Part shown: in pieces, positions 35,693 through 46,100 of the stretch
Layout of the letters: the number at the start of each line of letters is the position of its first letter
Position numbering within the stretch: the stretch's first letter is position 1
DNA from: JAJPHW01 sp963771505
GTDB lineage: Bacteria > Acidobacteriota > Terriglobia > Terriglobales > Acidobacteriaceae
Reading direction: 5' to 3'
DNA length: 64,000 bases
NCBI GenBank assembly: GCA_963771505.1
Contig: CAVYTO010000002.1
Location: 1,054,001-1,118,000 of the forward strand
Position numbers and translations under genes: made by a program
The notes under the pieces: model-generated
Database searches by the model: none
Told to the model about the DNA's origin: nothing
The model's input: only the letters and a program-made list of their open reading frames with translations

Positions 35693-36739
35693 CTACCCTG
35701 CCGCGGCAGCGCCGCTGACGATTTCAATGATTTCTTTGGTGATCTTCGCCTGACGTGCCCGGTTCATGGCTAGTGTCAGCGAACTGATAATGTCGGAAGC
35801 ATTGCTGGTCGCCGCTTCCATGGCTGTCATACGAGCAGCGTGTTCCGCCGCGACCGATTCCATCATGCCGCGGTATATCTGGATGCCGACATACTTTGGC
35901 AAGAGCGCCGCGAACAGCTCAGAGGGCGGTTGCTCGTAGATGTAATCCACTTGCGAAGTCCCGAAATGCGAAGCGTCTTCGTCCACAGATGACGTATCCT
36001 GCGGCCGCAGTCCGGCGCCCGTGCCCCTGGCGGCTTCCATCGCTTGCTTCTTTTCTTCCTGCGTCATGTCATCCGATTGGGCGATTTCCTGCTCGCCGAT
36101 ATGCTCGATGGGCAAAATTCGTTCTACAACCAGGCGCTGCGCGATGACCGATTTGAACTCGTTGTAAACAATGTAAACCGCATCGATCTCTCCGCGATCG
36201 TAGCGTTCGATCGCGCGCTCGGCCAGTTTCGACGCGAGATGGTAGTCAATCTTGTTCAGCACTCCAACTTGCTCGCCAATGATCGTCGTGCGTGCCGCTT
36301 CATTCGATTCGCCGGTTCGTGGCTCGGCCGACGGAAAGCGCCGGCGAAGGAAGTCTCTGCCTTTGCGCCCCACGGCTTCGATTTCGATGTTCTGGGTTCC
36401 TTTGCTGGCCAGAAAGCGCGATGCAGCTTTCAATATGTTTGTGTTGAAAGCCCCAGCCAGGCCTTTATCGCCGCTGATCACGATCAGCAGCACATTCTTT
36501 TCCGGACGCCTCACCAGCAACCCATTCACCGCTTCGCCGGTCACAGGATCGTAAATTTCAGCCCTTGAAACCAGCGACTTCAGCACAGCCGTCAGCATTT
36601 GCGCGTAAGGCCTTGCCGCAAGCGCGCGTTCCTGTGCGCGACGCAATCGCGCAGCCGACACCATCTTCATGGCCTTGGTGATCTGGCGTGTGTTGATGAT
36701 GCTGCGAATGCGCCGCCGAATATCGAGAATGCTCGCCAT
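35693..36739 (-). CDS. atpG: ATP synthase gamma subunit with central insertion
   Basis: Rotor-shaft subunit of F1. The N-terminal coiled coil (MASILDIRRRIRSIINTRQI) and C-terminal helix (LTLAMNRARQAKITKEIIEI) match the family. At 348 residues it is about 55-60 longer than typical gamma. The excess lies at about residues 215-264, a charged, Asp/Glu/Gln-rich stretch (DDMTQEEKKQAMEAARG) between QEIA and the YIYEQPPSELFAALLPKYV motif. The surrounding core is intact, so the insertion probably forms a surface loop near the foot or globular part. It lies between alpha and beta, as in most operons. Confidence 0.95.
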   Translation of the reverse strand: MASILDIRRRIRSIINTRQITKAMKMVSAARLRRAQERALAARPYAQMLTAVLKSLVSRAEIYDPVTGEAVNGLLVRRPEKNVLLIVISGDKGLAGAFNTNILKAASRFLASKGTQNIEIEAVGRKGRDFLRRRFPSAEPRTGESNEAARTTIIGEQVGVLNKIDYHLASKLAERAIERYDRGEIDAVYIVYNEFKSVIAQRLVVERILPIEHIGEQEIAQSDDMTQEEKKQAMEAARGTGAGLRPQDTSSVDEDASHFGTSQVDYIYEQPPSELFAALLPKYVGIQIYRGMMESVAAEHAARMTAMEAATSNASDIISSLTLAMNRARQAKITKEIIEIVSGAAAAG

Positions 36740-36748
36740 AAATCTTCG

Positions 36749-38284
<1,536 letters not shown>

Positions 38285-38309
38285 AATTTCGTTTTTCGCT
38301 CGTTTCCAG

Positions 38310-38846
38310 TTATCCGCCGATGGCGGCGCGAATTCTATCCAGTCGGCTTCTTACCGACCCGTCATAAATCGTGCTACCTACCCGCACCAGAGCCCCGCCG
38401 ATCAGGGATTCGTCTCTCACAAATCTGGCCCGCACTTTCTTCCCCGTCAGCCTGGCCGCTTGCGCTTCCAGATTGCCGCGCTCCGCGGAGTCGAGTTCGT
38501 GCGCGCTGACAATCTCCGCATCTACGAATCCCATCCGCGCGCCCAACTCCTTTTCAAACTGATCGACAATCTGCGCAAAGAAAGCGATTCGTCCGTGGTC
38601 GATCAGCACAGCGACAAAATTTCGCGTTGCGGCGGAAAGCCCTTCCTTCTTCGCAATGGCATCCAGGACTGCCCGCTTTTGATCTGCGGGAATCGAAGGC
38701 GTTTCCCACGCTGACCGCAGCTCTTTGCTATCGCTAAAAAGCTCGGCAAGAGACCGGACTTCAGCCAGAGTCTTCTCTACATCGAGTTTCATGCCGATGA
38801 CCGCATCCGCGAAAGCCCGGGCGTAGGTGTTAGCGACGGAGGCCAT
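38310..38846 (-). CDS. atpH: ATP synthase delta subunit
   Basis: Peripheral-stalk connector (OSCP homologue) between F1 and the b subunits. The 178-residue protein starts MASVANTYARAFADAVIG and includes the family block NFVAVLIDHGRIAFFAQIVDQFE in the middle and the C-terminal VRVGSTIYDGSVRSRLDRI motif. Its stop is 25 bases before atpA, and it starts 2 bases after the atpF stop, so it is tightly coupled. Confidence 0.94.
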   Translation of the reverse strand: MASVANTYARAFADAVIGMKLDVEKTLAEVRSLAELFSDSKELRSAWETPSIPADQKRAVLDAIAKKEGLSAATRNFVAVLIDHGRIAFFAQIVDQFEKELGARMGFVDAEIVSAHELDSAERGNLEAQAARLTGKKVRARFVRDESLIGGALVRVGSTIYDGSVRSRLDRIRAAIGG

Positions 38847-38848
38847 GG

Positions 38849-39577
38849 CTAGTTCCTATCCCTTCCACCGCTACTGCTTGGTGCGTTCCCGGAAAGCTGC
38901 CGGGCAAAGCCCTCGATCAGATTGTGGTCGGTCGCGTCGTCCACCTTAATTTGCTTGCGAGCCAGCGTGACCGCGAGGTCCGCGGCAAAATTTTTGAGAT
39001 CTCTCCGCGCTGTCTTGATCGCTGCATCGATTTCATGCTCGGCCGATTCCACAATTCGCCGCGCATCTTCCTCAGCCGCAGCTTTTATTCGTTGTTCTTC
39101 CGCTACAGCTTCTTTCTCTCCGGCAGCGCTCATGGCAGCGATCTCGGCATCTAATTTCGAAAGGCGAGTCTCCACATCTTTTAATCGGCGGTTGGCGTCC
39201 GCGCTGGCTTGCCGGGCCTCTTCAATCGACTTCTGGATCGTCACCGAGCGGTTCTTGAACATGGCCGGGAGATTTTTCTTTGACAGCCAAAAGATCATCC
39301 CCGCAACGATCGCGAAGTTGAGCACAATGCAAACCCAATAGGCATGTTCCAGATCGAGGCCGGTGATACGGGAGACTAACTGGACCGATCCCGATCGCTT
39401 GAATTGGGCGGTGTCGTCTTCACCTGAAGCTTCCCGAGACTGGTGCGCGAGTTGCCCGGAATTCTGGTCTTGAGCGGCATCGCCACCGGATCCAGCATTT
39501 GGATCAGCTTGCGCGAACACGTGAATAGAAGCCGCCAGGCCAACGAAAGCGATCAAAACAAGAAGGAGCCTTTTCAT
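38849..39577 (-). CDS. atpF: ATP synthase b subunit with signal-peptide-like N-terminus
   Basis: Peripheral-stalk subunit. The 242-residue protein has an unusual start: residues 1-23 look like a cleavable signal peptide (MKRLLLVLIAFVGLAASIHVFAQ), followed by about 50 polar residues, and only then the usual membrane helix (about 79-99, AYWVCIVLNFAIVAGMIFWLS) and the long charged coiled coil (SIEEARQASADANRRLKD). The length (242) exceeds the common 155-170. It follows a second b gene (b') with a 4-base overlap (ATGA), a two-gene b/b' arrangement as in cyanobacteria. Whether the leader is cleaved cannot be told from sequence. Confidence 0.9.
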   Translation of the reverse strand: MKRLLLVLIAFVGLAASIHVFAQADPNAGSGGDAAQDQNSGQLAHQSREASGEDDTAQFKRSGSVQLVSRITGLDLEHAYWVCIVLNFAIVAGMIFWLSKKNLPAMFKNRSVTIQKSIEEARQASADANRRLKDVETRLSKLDAEIAAMSAAGEKEAVAEEQRIKAAAEEDARRIVESAEHEIDAAIKTARRDLKNFAADLAVTLARKQIKVDDATDHNLIEGFARQLSGNAPSSSGGRDRN

Positions 39578-40032
39578 CGGCCACCCGCCGCCACTGGCTC
39601 GAGAACCACGCGAATGATCTCCGATGCGAGTCGCTGACTTTCAGCTTGTAGTGTGCCCTGCGCTGCTTCTTTGTCCCGCTCGATGTCTGCTCGCGCCTGC
39701 TTAACTTTAGCCTGGGCTTTGGCTCGCGCTTCGCTCGCGGCTTGCGCCCGTACTTGCAGGGCCTGCTGCCGTCGCATCTCCTGCCGCTGGAACATCGCCG
39801 TTCGCGCTTCTCGCAGACGCTGTTCGTACTCCGCGGTCTTTGCTTCCGAAGCGCTCACATCCGCTTTGGCTTTCTCGACTGCACCTTGAGTCTTTTCTCT
39901 TCGCTCGGCCAGCACTCGCACCAGCGGTTTGTGCACGATCACGAAATATGCGAGGTAAAGCAACACAAGGAAAATAATTGTAGGGATGGATCCAAGCAGT
40001 AATTCGCCTAGTTGTCTGAGAGTCTCATCCAT
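39574..40032 (-). CDS. ATP synthase b' subunit (second b-type)
   Basis: A 152-residue second peripheral-stalk subunit. It has an N-terminal membrane helix (about 15-33, TIIFLVLLYLAYFVIVHKPL) and a long coiled coil (REKTQGAVEKAKADVSASEAKTA onwards) of standard length. It overlaps the next atpF gene by 4 bases and is the first gene of the operon visible here. It has no signal-peptide-like leader, unlike its partner. It pairs with the atpF product to form a b/b' heterodimer, as proposed for other two-gene systems. The genes for a and c are not upstream in this window. Confidence 0.88.
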   Translation of the reverse strand: MDETLRQLGELLLGSIPTIIFLVLLYLAYFVIVHKPLVRVLAERREKTQGAVEKAKADVSASEAKTAEYEQRLREARTAMFQRQEMRRQQALQVRAQAASEARAKAQAKVKQARADIERDKEAAQGTLQAESQRLASEIIRVVLEPVAAGGR

Positions 40033-40342
40033 AAAATTTGTGTGAGGCGTTCCGGGTACTGCGAGGGCGCTTTAGGGAACTTAGTATTATGACATTCCGA
40101 TTAACGGGCAGTCAACGAAGAATGAGGCCATTTCGTCGTGCGGAAATTGTCCAAATCCTTTGTAGGCCGTTTTCGCATGCATGACTGCCGAAACGGTGCT
40201 TGACATCTCCATCACAGGGACTAGCATGGATGTATCACCTCCGATCCACACCGGATCGAATGGGCCGTGAGTCAAGGAATGTCACCGCTTCTTGGCTGCC
40301 GGCCCATTTAAGCTTTCGAAGCGCCGCTCTTCCAGGCAGACA
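40033..40342. other. Intergenic region between hflX and the atp operon
   Basis: About 310 bases without a convincing gene, holding the leader of the minus-strand atp operon and the end of hflX. A minus-strand open frame of about 62 codons (40087-40275) has only a TTG start and no family features. The a and c ATP synthase genes are not here. I see no terminator or repeat. Confidence 0.5.
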
Positions 40343-41815
40343 TCAGATATGAATGGGCGGAGCTTTCTCAAGCCACTTGCCTAATTTCCTGATCACCGAC
40401 GCCGGAGCTTCCGCTTCAAGCACCACGACGCCATCCAAGTATTGGCGAGTGTACACTCTCGATTTTGCTTCCAATAGAGCCAAAGCCTTCCCTTCGCTTT
40501 GCGGAATCCGCAAGGTCACCCGTTCGACGACATCTTCGACCAGCATCTCGTCGATTCGTTCGAGCAATGTGCTCATTCCGATGCCTTTAACCGCGGAAAC
40601 ATGAACTGTTTCCGCGTCATCCTTTAGCGATTCGCGCTGGGTAGCCGGCAGCAAATCGATCTTATTCATCACACGCAGCCGTGGCTTCTTGTCGGCATCA
40701 AGCTCCTTCAAGACTTTTTCCACCTGGGCGTCTTGTTCACCGGACAACGGGCTGCTGGCGTCCGACACCTGCAAAATAAGCACAGCCTTTTGGACTTCTT
40801 CCAGCGTGGCTCGAAATGCTGTGATCAGCGCGTGCGGCAAATTGCGGATAAATCCTACTGTGTCGGAAACGAGGGCCGTGCGGCGAGAGGGCAACTCAAC
40901 TCCACGTATCGTGGGATCGAGCGTGGCGAACATTCGCGGCGATTCCAGCACGCTGGCGTGGGTGAGGGCGTTAAACAGTGTGGATTTTCCCGCATTGGTG
41001 TAGCCCACTAATGCAACCATCGCGATCGGTACCGACTCCCGCCGCTGTCGCTGTTGGGCGCGAACTTTCCGTACGCTTTCAATCTGCTGTTTAACATGCC
41101 GAATTCGCCGGTAAATCTTGCGGCGGTCTGTCTCGAGTTGGGTTTCGCCGGGGCCGCGGGTTCCGATGCCGCCGCCCAGTTGTGACATCTCGATGCCACG
41201 TCCACCGAGACGCGGCAGCATGTAATCGAGTTGGGCCAGTTCAACCTGCAACTGCCCCTCTCGAGTGCGCGCGTATTTGGCGAAAATGTCGAGGATCAGC
41301 TGCGTGCGATCAATCACCCGAGTATCGACAATACGCTCGATGTTGCGTTGCTGAGAGGCGGTCAGATCATGATCGAAAAGGATCAGGTCGGCTGACACCG
41401 AAGCAGCGGCACCGGATATCTCCTCAAGCTTTCCGCTGCCAATGAGCGTCGCCGGATCGGGCCGGTCCCGGTGCTGGAGGAATTCACCCACAATCTCAGC
41501 TCCGGCGCTTGTCGCCAAAATGCGCAACTCATCCAATGATTCTTCAGCGCTGAACTCGAGAATTGGCGGGGCTTTTGACGCTGCCGCAGTCCCGGAGGCT
41601 CCGTCGCGCGCGGCCTGAGCTTGGCTGCTGAGCTTAGTCTTGCCAGCTCGATCACTTTTTTGTCGGGATCGGTAGTCTACCCCGACCAGAAAGGCGCGTT
41701 CCTTCGGCCGACCAGCTGACGTCACTTTCGGATGAGATGATTCGCCCGATCCCGAGCCAACCATGCTCCGGGCTTTTGCCGCAGGCGGTTTACGTTTTGG
41801 TCTTTTACCGGGCAA
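40343..41815 (-). CDS. hflX: GTPase HflX
   Basis: Ribosome-binding GTPase that splits stalled 70S ribosomes, for instance after heat stress. The 490-residue protein has a basic, disordered N-terminal extension (about 1-85, KRPKRKPPAAKARS), the HflX-specific domain (DPATLIGSGKLEEI, DLTASQQRNIE, GGRGIEMSQLGGGIGTRGPGE), and the G domain with G1 GYTNAGKST, G3 DTVGF and G4 NKID. The extension is longer than in E. coli HflX. It lies 12 bases downstream of hfq, the conserved hfq-hflX pair. Confidence 0.95.
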   Translation of the reverse strand: MPGKRPKRKPPAAKARSMVGSGSGESSHPKVTSAGRPKERAFLVGVDYRSRQKSDRAGKTKLSSQAQAARDGASGTAAASKAPPILEFSAEESLDELRILATSAGAEIVGEFLQHRDRPDPATLIGSGKLEEISGAAASVSADLILFDHDLTASQQRNIERIVDTRVIDRTQLILDIFAKYARTREGQLQVELAQLDYMLPRLGGRGIEMSQLGGGIGTRGPGETQLETDRRKIYRRIRHVKQQIESVRKVRAQQRQRRESVPIAMVALVGYTNAGKSTLFNALTHASVLESPRMFATLDPTIRGVELPSRRTALVSDTVGFIRNLPHALITAFRATLEEVQKAVLILQVSDASSPLSGEQDAQVEKVLKELDADKKPRLRVMNKIDLLPATQRESLKDDAETVHVSAVKGIGMSTLLERIDEMLVEDVVERVTLRIPQSEGKALALLEAKSRVYTRQYLDGVVVLEAEAPASVIRKLGKWLEKAPPIHI

Positions 41816-41827
41816 TCGGGCCTTGCG

Positions 41828-42190
41828 CTAGCTTTCTGTCGCCGGAACCGCGGCTGTGCCGGGAGGTACCAACGCAGGAGAATGCGCGGCTGGAACCGCG
41901 GAAGCAGGTGCGGCTGCTGGAGCAGCGGTCCCCTGCGTCAATTTGTCTCCGTGATGACCGTGTTCAGCGTGACCCAACACACCCCGGCCCATCGCCACCG
42001 TCGATATAGCATGCTTGAAAATTAATTGTTCCTGGCTACCGGTCTCAAGCACCACAGAATACTTATCGAATGACCGGATGCGCCCGGTCAACTTCACTCC
42101 GCTTAAGAGGAAGATTGTGATGTTTACCCGCTCTTTGCGGGCCGTATTTAAAAATGTGTCCTGAATATTTTGCGCTGGTTTATTTTCCAT
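41828..42190 (-). CDS. hfq: RNA chaperone Hfq with Ala/Pro-rich tail
   Basis: Hexameric Sm-like RNA chaperone that pairs small RNAs with mRNAs. The 120-residue protein has the full Sm1 core (NTARKERVNITIFLLSGVKLTGRIRSFDKYSVVLE) and the Sm2 motif (IFKHAISTV). ATG 42190 follows GAGGAG and is preferred to the adjoining in-frame GTG. The last 45 residues are Ala/Pro/His-rich (GHAEHGHHGDK, then an Ala/Pro tract), a low-complexity tail longer than in most Hfq proteins. hflX follows directly; miaA, often upstream elsewhere, is not present. Confidence 0.96.
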   Translation of the reverse strand: MENKPAQNIQDTFLNTARKERVNITIFLLSGVKLTGRIRSFDKYSVVLETGSQEQLIFKHAISTVAMGRGVLGHAEHGHHGDKLTQGTAAPAAAPASAVPAAHSPALVPPGTAAVPATES

Positions 42191-42325
42191 CACTCACTCC
42201 TCGAATGTTGCCCGACCGCACACCGCATCCGCAGCGCCAGGGATTTTGATCGACTAGCTCGTACGATACGGCGTTGCCCCTCACTTTTCAACCGGGACGA
42301 TACACTACGGCTGAGGATTTCTTCT

Positions 42326-43087
42326 ATGACCGCTCAATTGACGATCGCCGCTCTTTGCTCCCCGCTGATCAGCCTGCCAGACGACCTGCGCACCAACGTG
42401 TTTATGCTCTTGCGCTGGGTGCACATCGTCGCCGCGATTCTATGGGTCGGCCTCTTGTATTTTTTCAATCTTGTGAATGTTCCCTTCTTACGGGAGCTCG
42501 ACACTCCCACTAGAAGCAAGATTCTTCCGTCCCTCATGTTGCGCGCGCTTTGGTGGTTTCGGATTTCTTCGGTCGTAACGGTGCTCGCCGGACTTGCTTT
42601 CTGGGGTGAAATTGTTGCCTCAGACGCGCACAATGCGGGAGCGTCGAGCGGAACCGCCATGGGTACATTCTTCGCAATTTGGACGGTTGCCTGGGCGCTC
42701 ATGTACGCCCTCTTGATTCCGGGTAAAGGCCTACTCGATAAAGGCGCGGTTCTCGGGATTCTTTATAGCGCCATTCTTGCCGCGGGCGCGTGGCTCTATC
42801 TAACGCTCAATCACCACGGGTGGGAGAGCAATCGACTGCTGGCCATCGGAATTGGCGGCGGCTTCGGCTGGGTCATGATGTTCAACGTCTGGGGAGTCAT
42901 CTGGCGAATCCAGAAGAGACTTATTCTTTGGACAAAAGAAAGCGCAGAGAACGGCACGCCGATCCCTGAAAAAGCCAAGAGCATGGCGAGGACGGCATTC
43001 CTAGCCTCTCGAGCGAACGCGTTCATGTCATTGGCGGTAATTTTCCTAATGGGCGCAGCCAGCCACTACCCAATGTTCGGCGGCTAG
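42326..43087 (+). CDS. Urate-hydroxylase-like (PuuD N-terminal type) membrane protein
   Basis: A 253-residue membrane protein resembling the integral-membrane part of PuuD/urate hydroxylase-type proteins. The opening MLLRWVHIVAAILWVGLLYFFN has the conserved His-Trp spacing, and about seven hydrophobic segments follow, with a MMFNVWGVIWRIQK loop and a SRANAFMSLAVIFLMGAASHYPMF ending. The C-terminal cytochrome c domain of PuuD is absent. ATG 42326 with GAGG upstream is chosen over the longer frame. It is divergent from hfq. It could bind heme through the conserved His, but the actual role is unknown. Confidence 0.72.
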   Translation: MTAQLTIAALCSPLISLPDDLRTNVFMLLRWVHIVAAILWVGLLYFFNLVNVPFLRELDTPTRSKILPSLMLRALWWFRISSVVTVLAGLAFWGEIVASDAHNAGASSGTAMGTFFAIWTVAWALMYALLIPGKGLLDKGAVLGILYSAILAAGAWLYLTLNHHGWESNRLLAIGIGGGFGWVMMFNVWGVIWRIQKRLILWTKESAENGTPIPEKAKSMARTAFLASRANAFMSLAVIFLMGAASHYPMFGG

Positions 43088-43119
43088 GACCGTTTCTAGC
43101 TCTCACATGCGTGCGCGCA

Positions 43120-43153
43120 AAAAAGGCCTCCTGCTCGCGCAGGAGGCCTTTTT
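43120..43153. terminator. Bidirectional intrinsic terminator
   Basis: Stem of 15 bp (43120-43134 / 43139-43153) with A/T-rich outer ends and a GC-rich core (GGCCTCCTGC / GCAGGAGGCC), flanked by an A-run on one side and a T-run on the other. It sits between the convergent genes at 42326-43087 (+) and 43167-46520 (-), so it can end both. Confidence 0.9.
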
Positions 43154-43166
43154 GAATTGAATAGAA

Positions 43167-46100
43167 CTAGAACGAAAGCTTGGCCGCCAACTGGATCCCG
43201 CGCGGTCCGCCGCTTCCCAGAAACGGGTTGCCGATGCCCACGTCGCCAGTCGCTGTGAGCGCCAGATTGCCTTGCCCGCGTCCATTCGGCGCAATCCCGT
43301 TCGTCGCAGGATCGGCGATGAAGTTTGGCAATTCCGGATTGGCAAAATTGGGATGGTTGAACAGGTTAAAGAACTCCGCGCGGAGCTGCAAATTCACACG
43401 CTCTGTGATCGCAGTGTCCTTGAAAACAGAGAAGTTCATTTCCTTGAAGCTCGGCCCTCGGAGCGAGTTTCGGCCGAGATTACCAAAATGCCTGGTTCCA
43501 GCTAAGCACTGACTGTCTCCAGTCGAACTTGTTGCAGTGGAGTTGCCGAACGTGCACGGTACCTGGAACGATGCTAGGTTGATGAAATTGAACGGCGCCT
43601 TGCCGTACTGGATTGGCCCCACGACATCTGGCCGGTCGAACCCTTCTCCCGACCCGGAGTAGTCCCCCTCAAAGTTGTAGTTGAACGAAAACGGCTGCCC
43701 GTCCTGAACGTTGGCCGTGCCGTCGAAGCCCCAACCGTTCTTCAGGCGAGACAACGACCCGCTGCTCTTGGGGAATTCGTATTGAAAGTTGGTACTGAAG
43801 CGTCGCCGGATATCGAAGTTGGAATTGCCACGTTCCGCCGCGGGCACGAGGCTATTATTCGGCTGTGCCGCATTCGGAATGAAGTCTTCGAGATCGCTGG
43901 CATTGTCGATCGAGTGTGACCAGACAAAGTTAGTCTGAGTCGACAGACCGTGCCAGGAAGAGATTCTGAGACTGGTCTGAAGCGAATTGTAGTTCGAGCT
44001 TGCCGAAGACTCTTCCTGGTTGACATAGAAGAAATTTGGATAGGCGGTGCGCGGCACGTTGCCGCCGCTGTCAAAGCCTCCGATCGGGCAATTGGGGGTG
44101 GTCGGGCACGAGGTATCGAAGGCGGTGATAGCCGCTTGGCCCGGTTGATTGATGTCGCGGAACCGGAACAGCTTCGTTCCTATGGCTCCCACGTAACCGA
44201 CTTGCAACACGGCCTTGTTACTCAATGCCTGCTGAAGGTTCAGGTTGAAGTTTTGGGTGTACGGAGTGCGGATGTTCGGGTTGACCCCAAAAAAACTGCC
44301 TAAGGGCGAGGGTGCGCCATACACCGGGGTTGTAGCGCTAAGTGTCCCGCCATTGATGCCAGCGAATGAGATCGGCCGCGCTCCCACGCCTGTATAGGCC
44401 GGCCCAGGGCAGAAAGTGCAGTTGTAGGGAATATGGCCCAGGAAAATATCCTGCGAGAACGCGTCGTAAAATACGCCCCATCCGGCGCGAACAACGGTCT
44501 TACCCTTCCCGGTGACGTCGAATGCAAGAGCAACTCGCGGAGCGAAATTATTGTAATCGGGATGGTACAAGTTCGAGGGTCCGCCCGAGGCCCCGACCTG
44601 GTTCAGGGTTCCCCCGCCTGCGGCGGATAGCTGATAGAAAAGATTATCGCGTTCGGTGGCCACACCGAAATAATCCCAGCGCAAGCCCAGATTGACGGAC
44701 AGGCGGGAGGTCGCGCGAATATTGTCTTGGACGTATAGACCATGACTGTTCTCGAATTCGTGGCGCAGGGTGTCGCCCTGCGCCTGGCTTCCACCGGATG
44801 GCATGCCTTCGAGAAAAGTTGTCAGATCGGGAAAGTTGAGCTTGCCGCGGAAGTTTGAGTCCTGGATCAACTTGATGGTTGTGCGCCGAAACTCGTAACC
44901 GAACTTGATATCGTGGCGTCCAATCTTCCACGAATAGTTGTCGAGAAAATGCCAATTAGCGTCCACCCGTTCACGCGGGACGCTGGCGGTGGCGCCCAAT
45001 TTTGCGAACCCTCCCACCGAAATCAAAGGCAGCCCGTTATTGAATGAACTTACGCCGGTGTTTAAGCCGATCGACGCCGGATTGAAACTGCTGTCCTGAG
45101 GAAAAAATCCTTCCGCGAAACGATTCCATCCGAGACGAGCTTCGTTGACTTGTGACGAATTGATGACCTTCACATACGAGAGCGCCACCAGTTGCACCCG
45201 TGTGGGGGTCGTGGTGTTGAAGCCCGGAAGCAGGCCTCCGGCAAGCTGCGCGAAGGGAAAGCTCTGATTGCTGTCGCCGAAATAATAGCGGCCGGTCAGC
45301 AAATTTCTCGCATTAAAGTTGTGGTCGATCTTGGCGATCATGCTATCCACACGGTTGTTGAACCCGATCGAAGTCGCGACGTTGGGGCCCGAGCAACCGG
45401 TGACGCTCGATAGACCGGCGGTTGTCGTCGCGGGCCAAGGGTTCCTGGCGAGCAGGGCGCTTGAAATAGGGTTCACGGCCCCCCCGCCACTTACGATCGC
45501 GGCCTCGGTCGCGGTTATCAGGGCCTGGTCGGGTACGCAACTGGCTCCGGCTTGCGCACCAGTTTCACGCTGGCCTTCGTAATCTGCGAAAAAGAAGGTT
45601 TTGTCCTTTACAATCGGGCCGCCTAACGACCCGCCAAATTGATTGTTATTGAAAGGGTTCTTCGGCTGACCGGCAGGATCGAAGTAGTTTCGGGCCCCGA
45701 ACTTCCCGCTGCGATAGTATTCGAGGGCCGTTCCGTGCAGAGCGTTGCTTCCGCTCTTCGTCACGATGTTCACGATTGCGCCACTGTTGCGCCCGTACTC
45801 CGCTTCGCCGTTAGAAAGCACTCGCAATTCGCCAACTGCGTCAATAGGCAAGATCGTCGCCGGATCGCCGAACACTCCGGCCTCGTTGATCGCAGGATCG
45901 TTGCGATATCCGTCGTTCATGTCGGTGCCATCCAGCAGGAAATTGTTGGCGCGGCCCCGCGATCCATTCAGCGAAAATGTTCCGAATGAACCGGGCGAAT
46001 CTGAGATCTGGTCCGGCGATCCCGAAACGCCAGGATTGAGATAGATCAGCTTGGTGTAGTCGCGACCATTGACCGGAATATTTTTAATCGTCTCTTCCGA

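Noticed and set aside
40087..40275. Minus-strand open frame of about 62 codons upstream of the atp operon
   Set aside because: Only a TTG start, no ribosome-binding site and no recognisable features; kept as intergenic.
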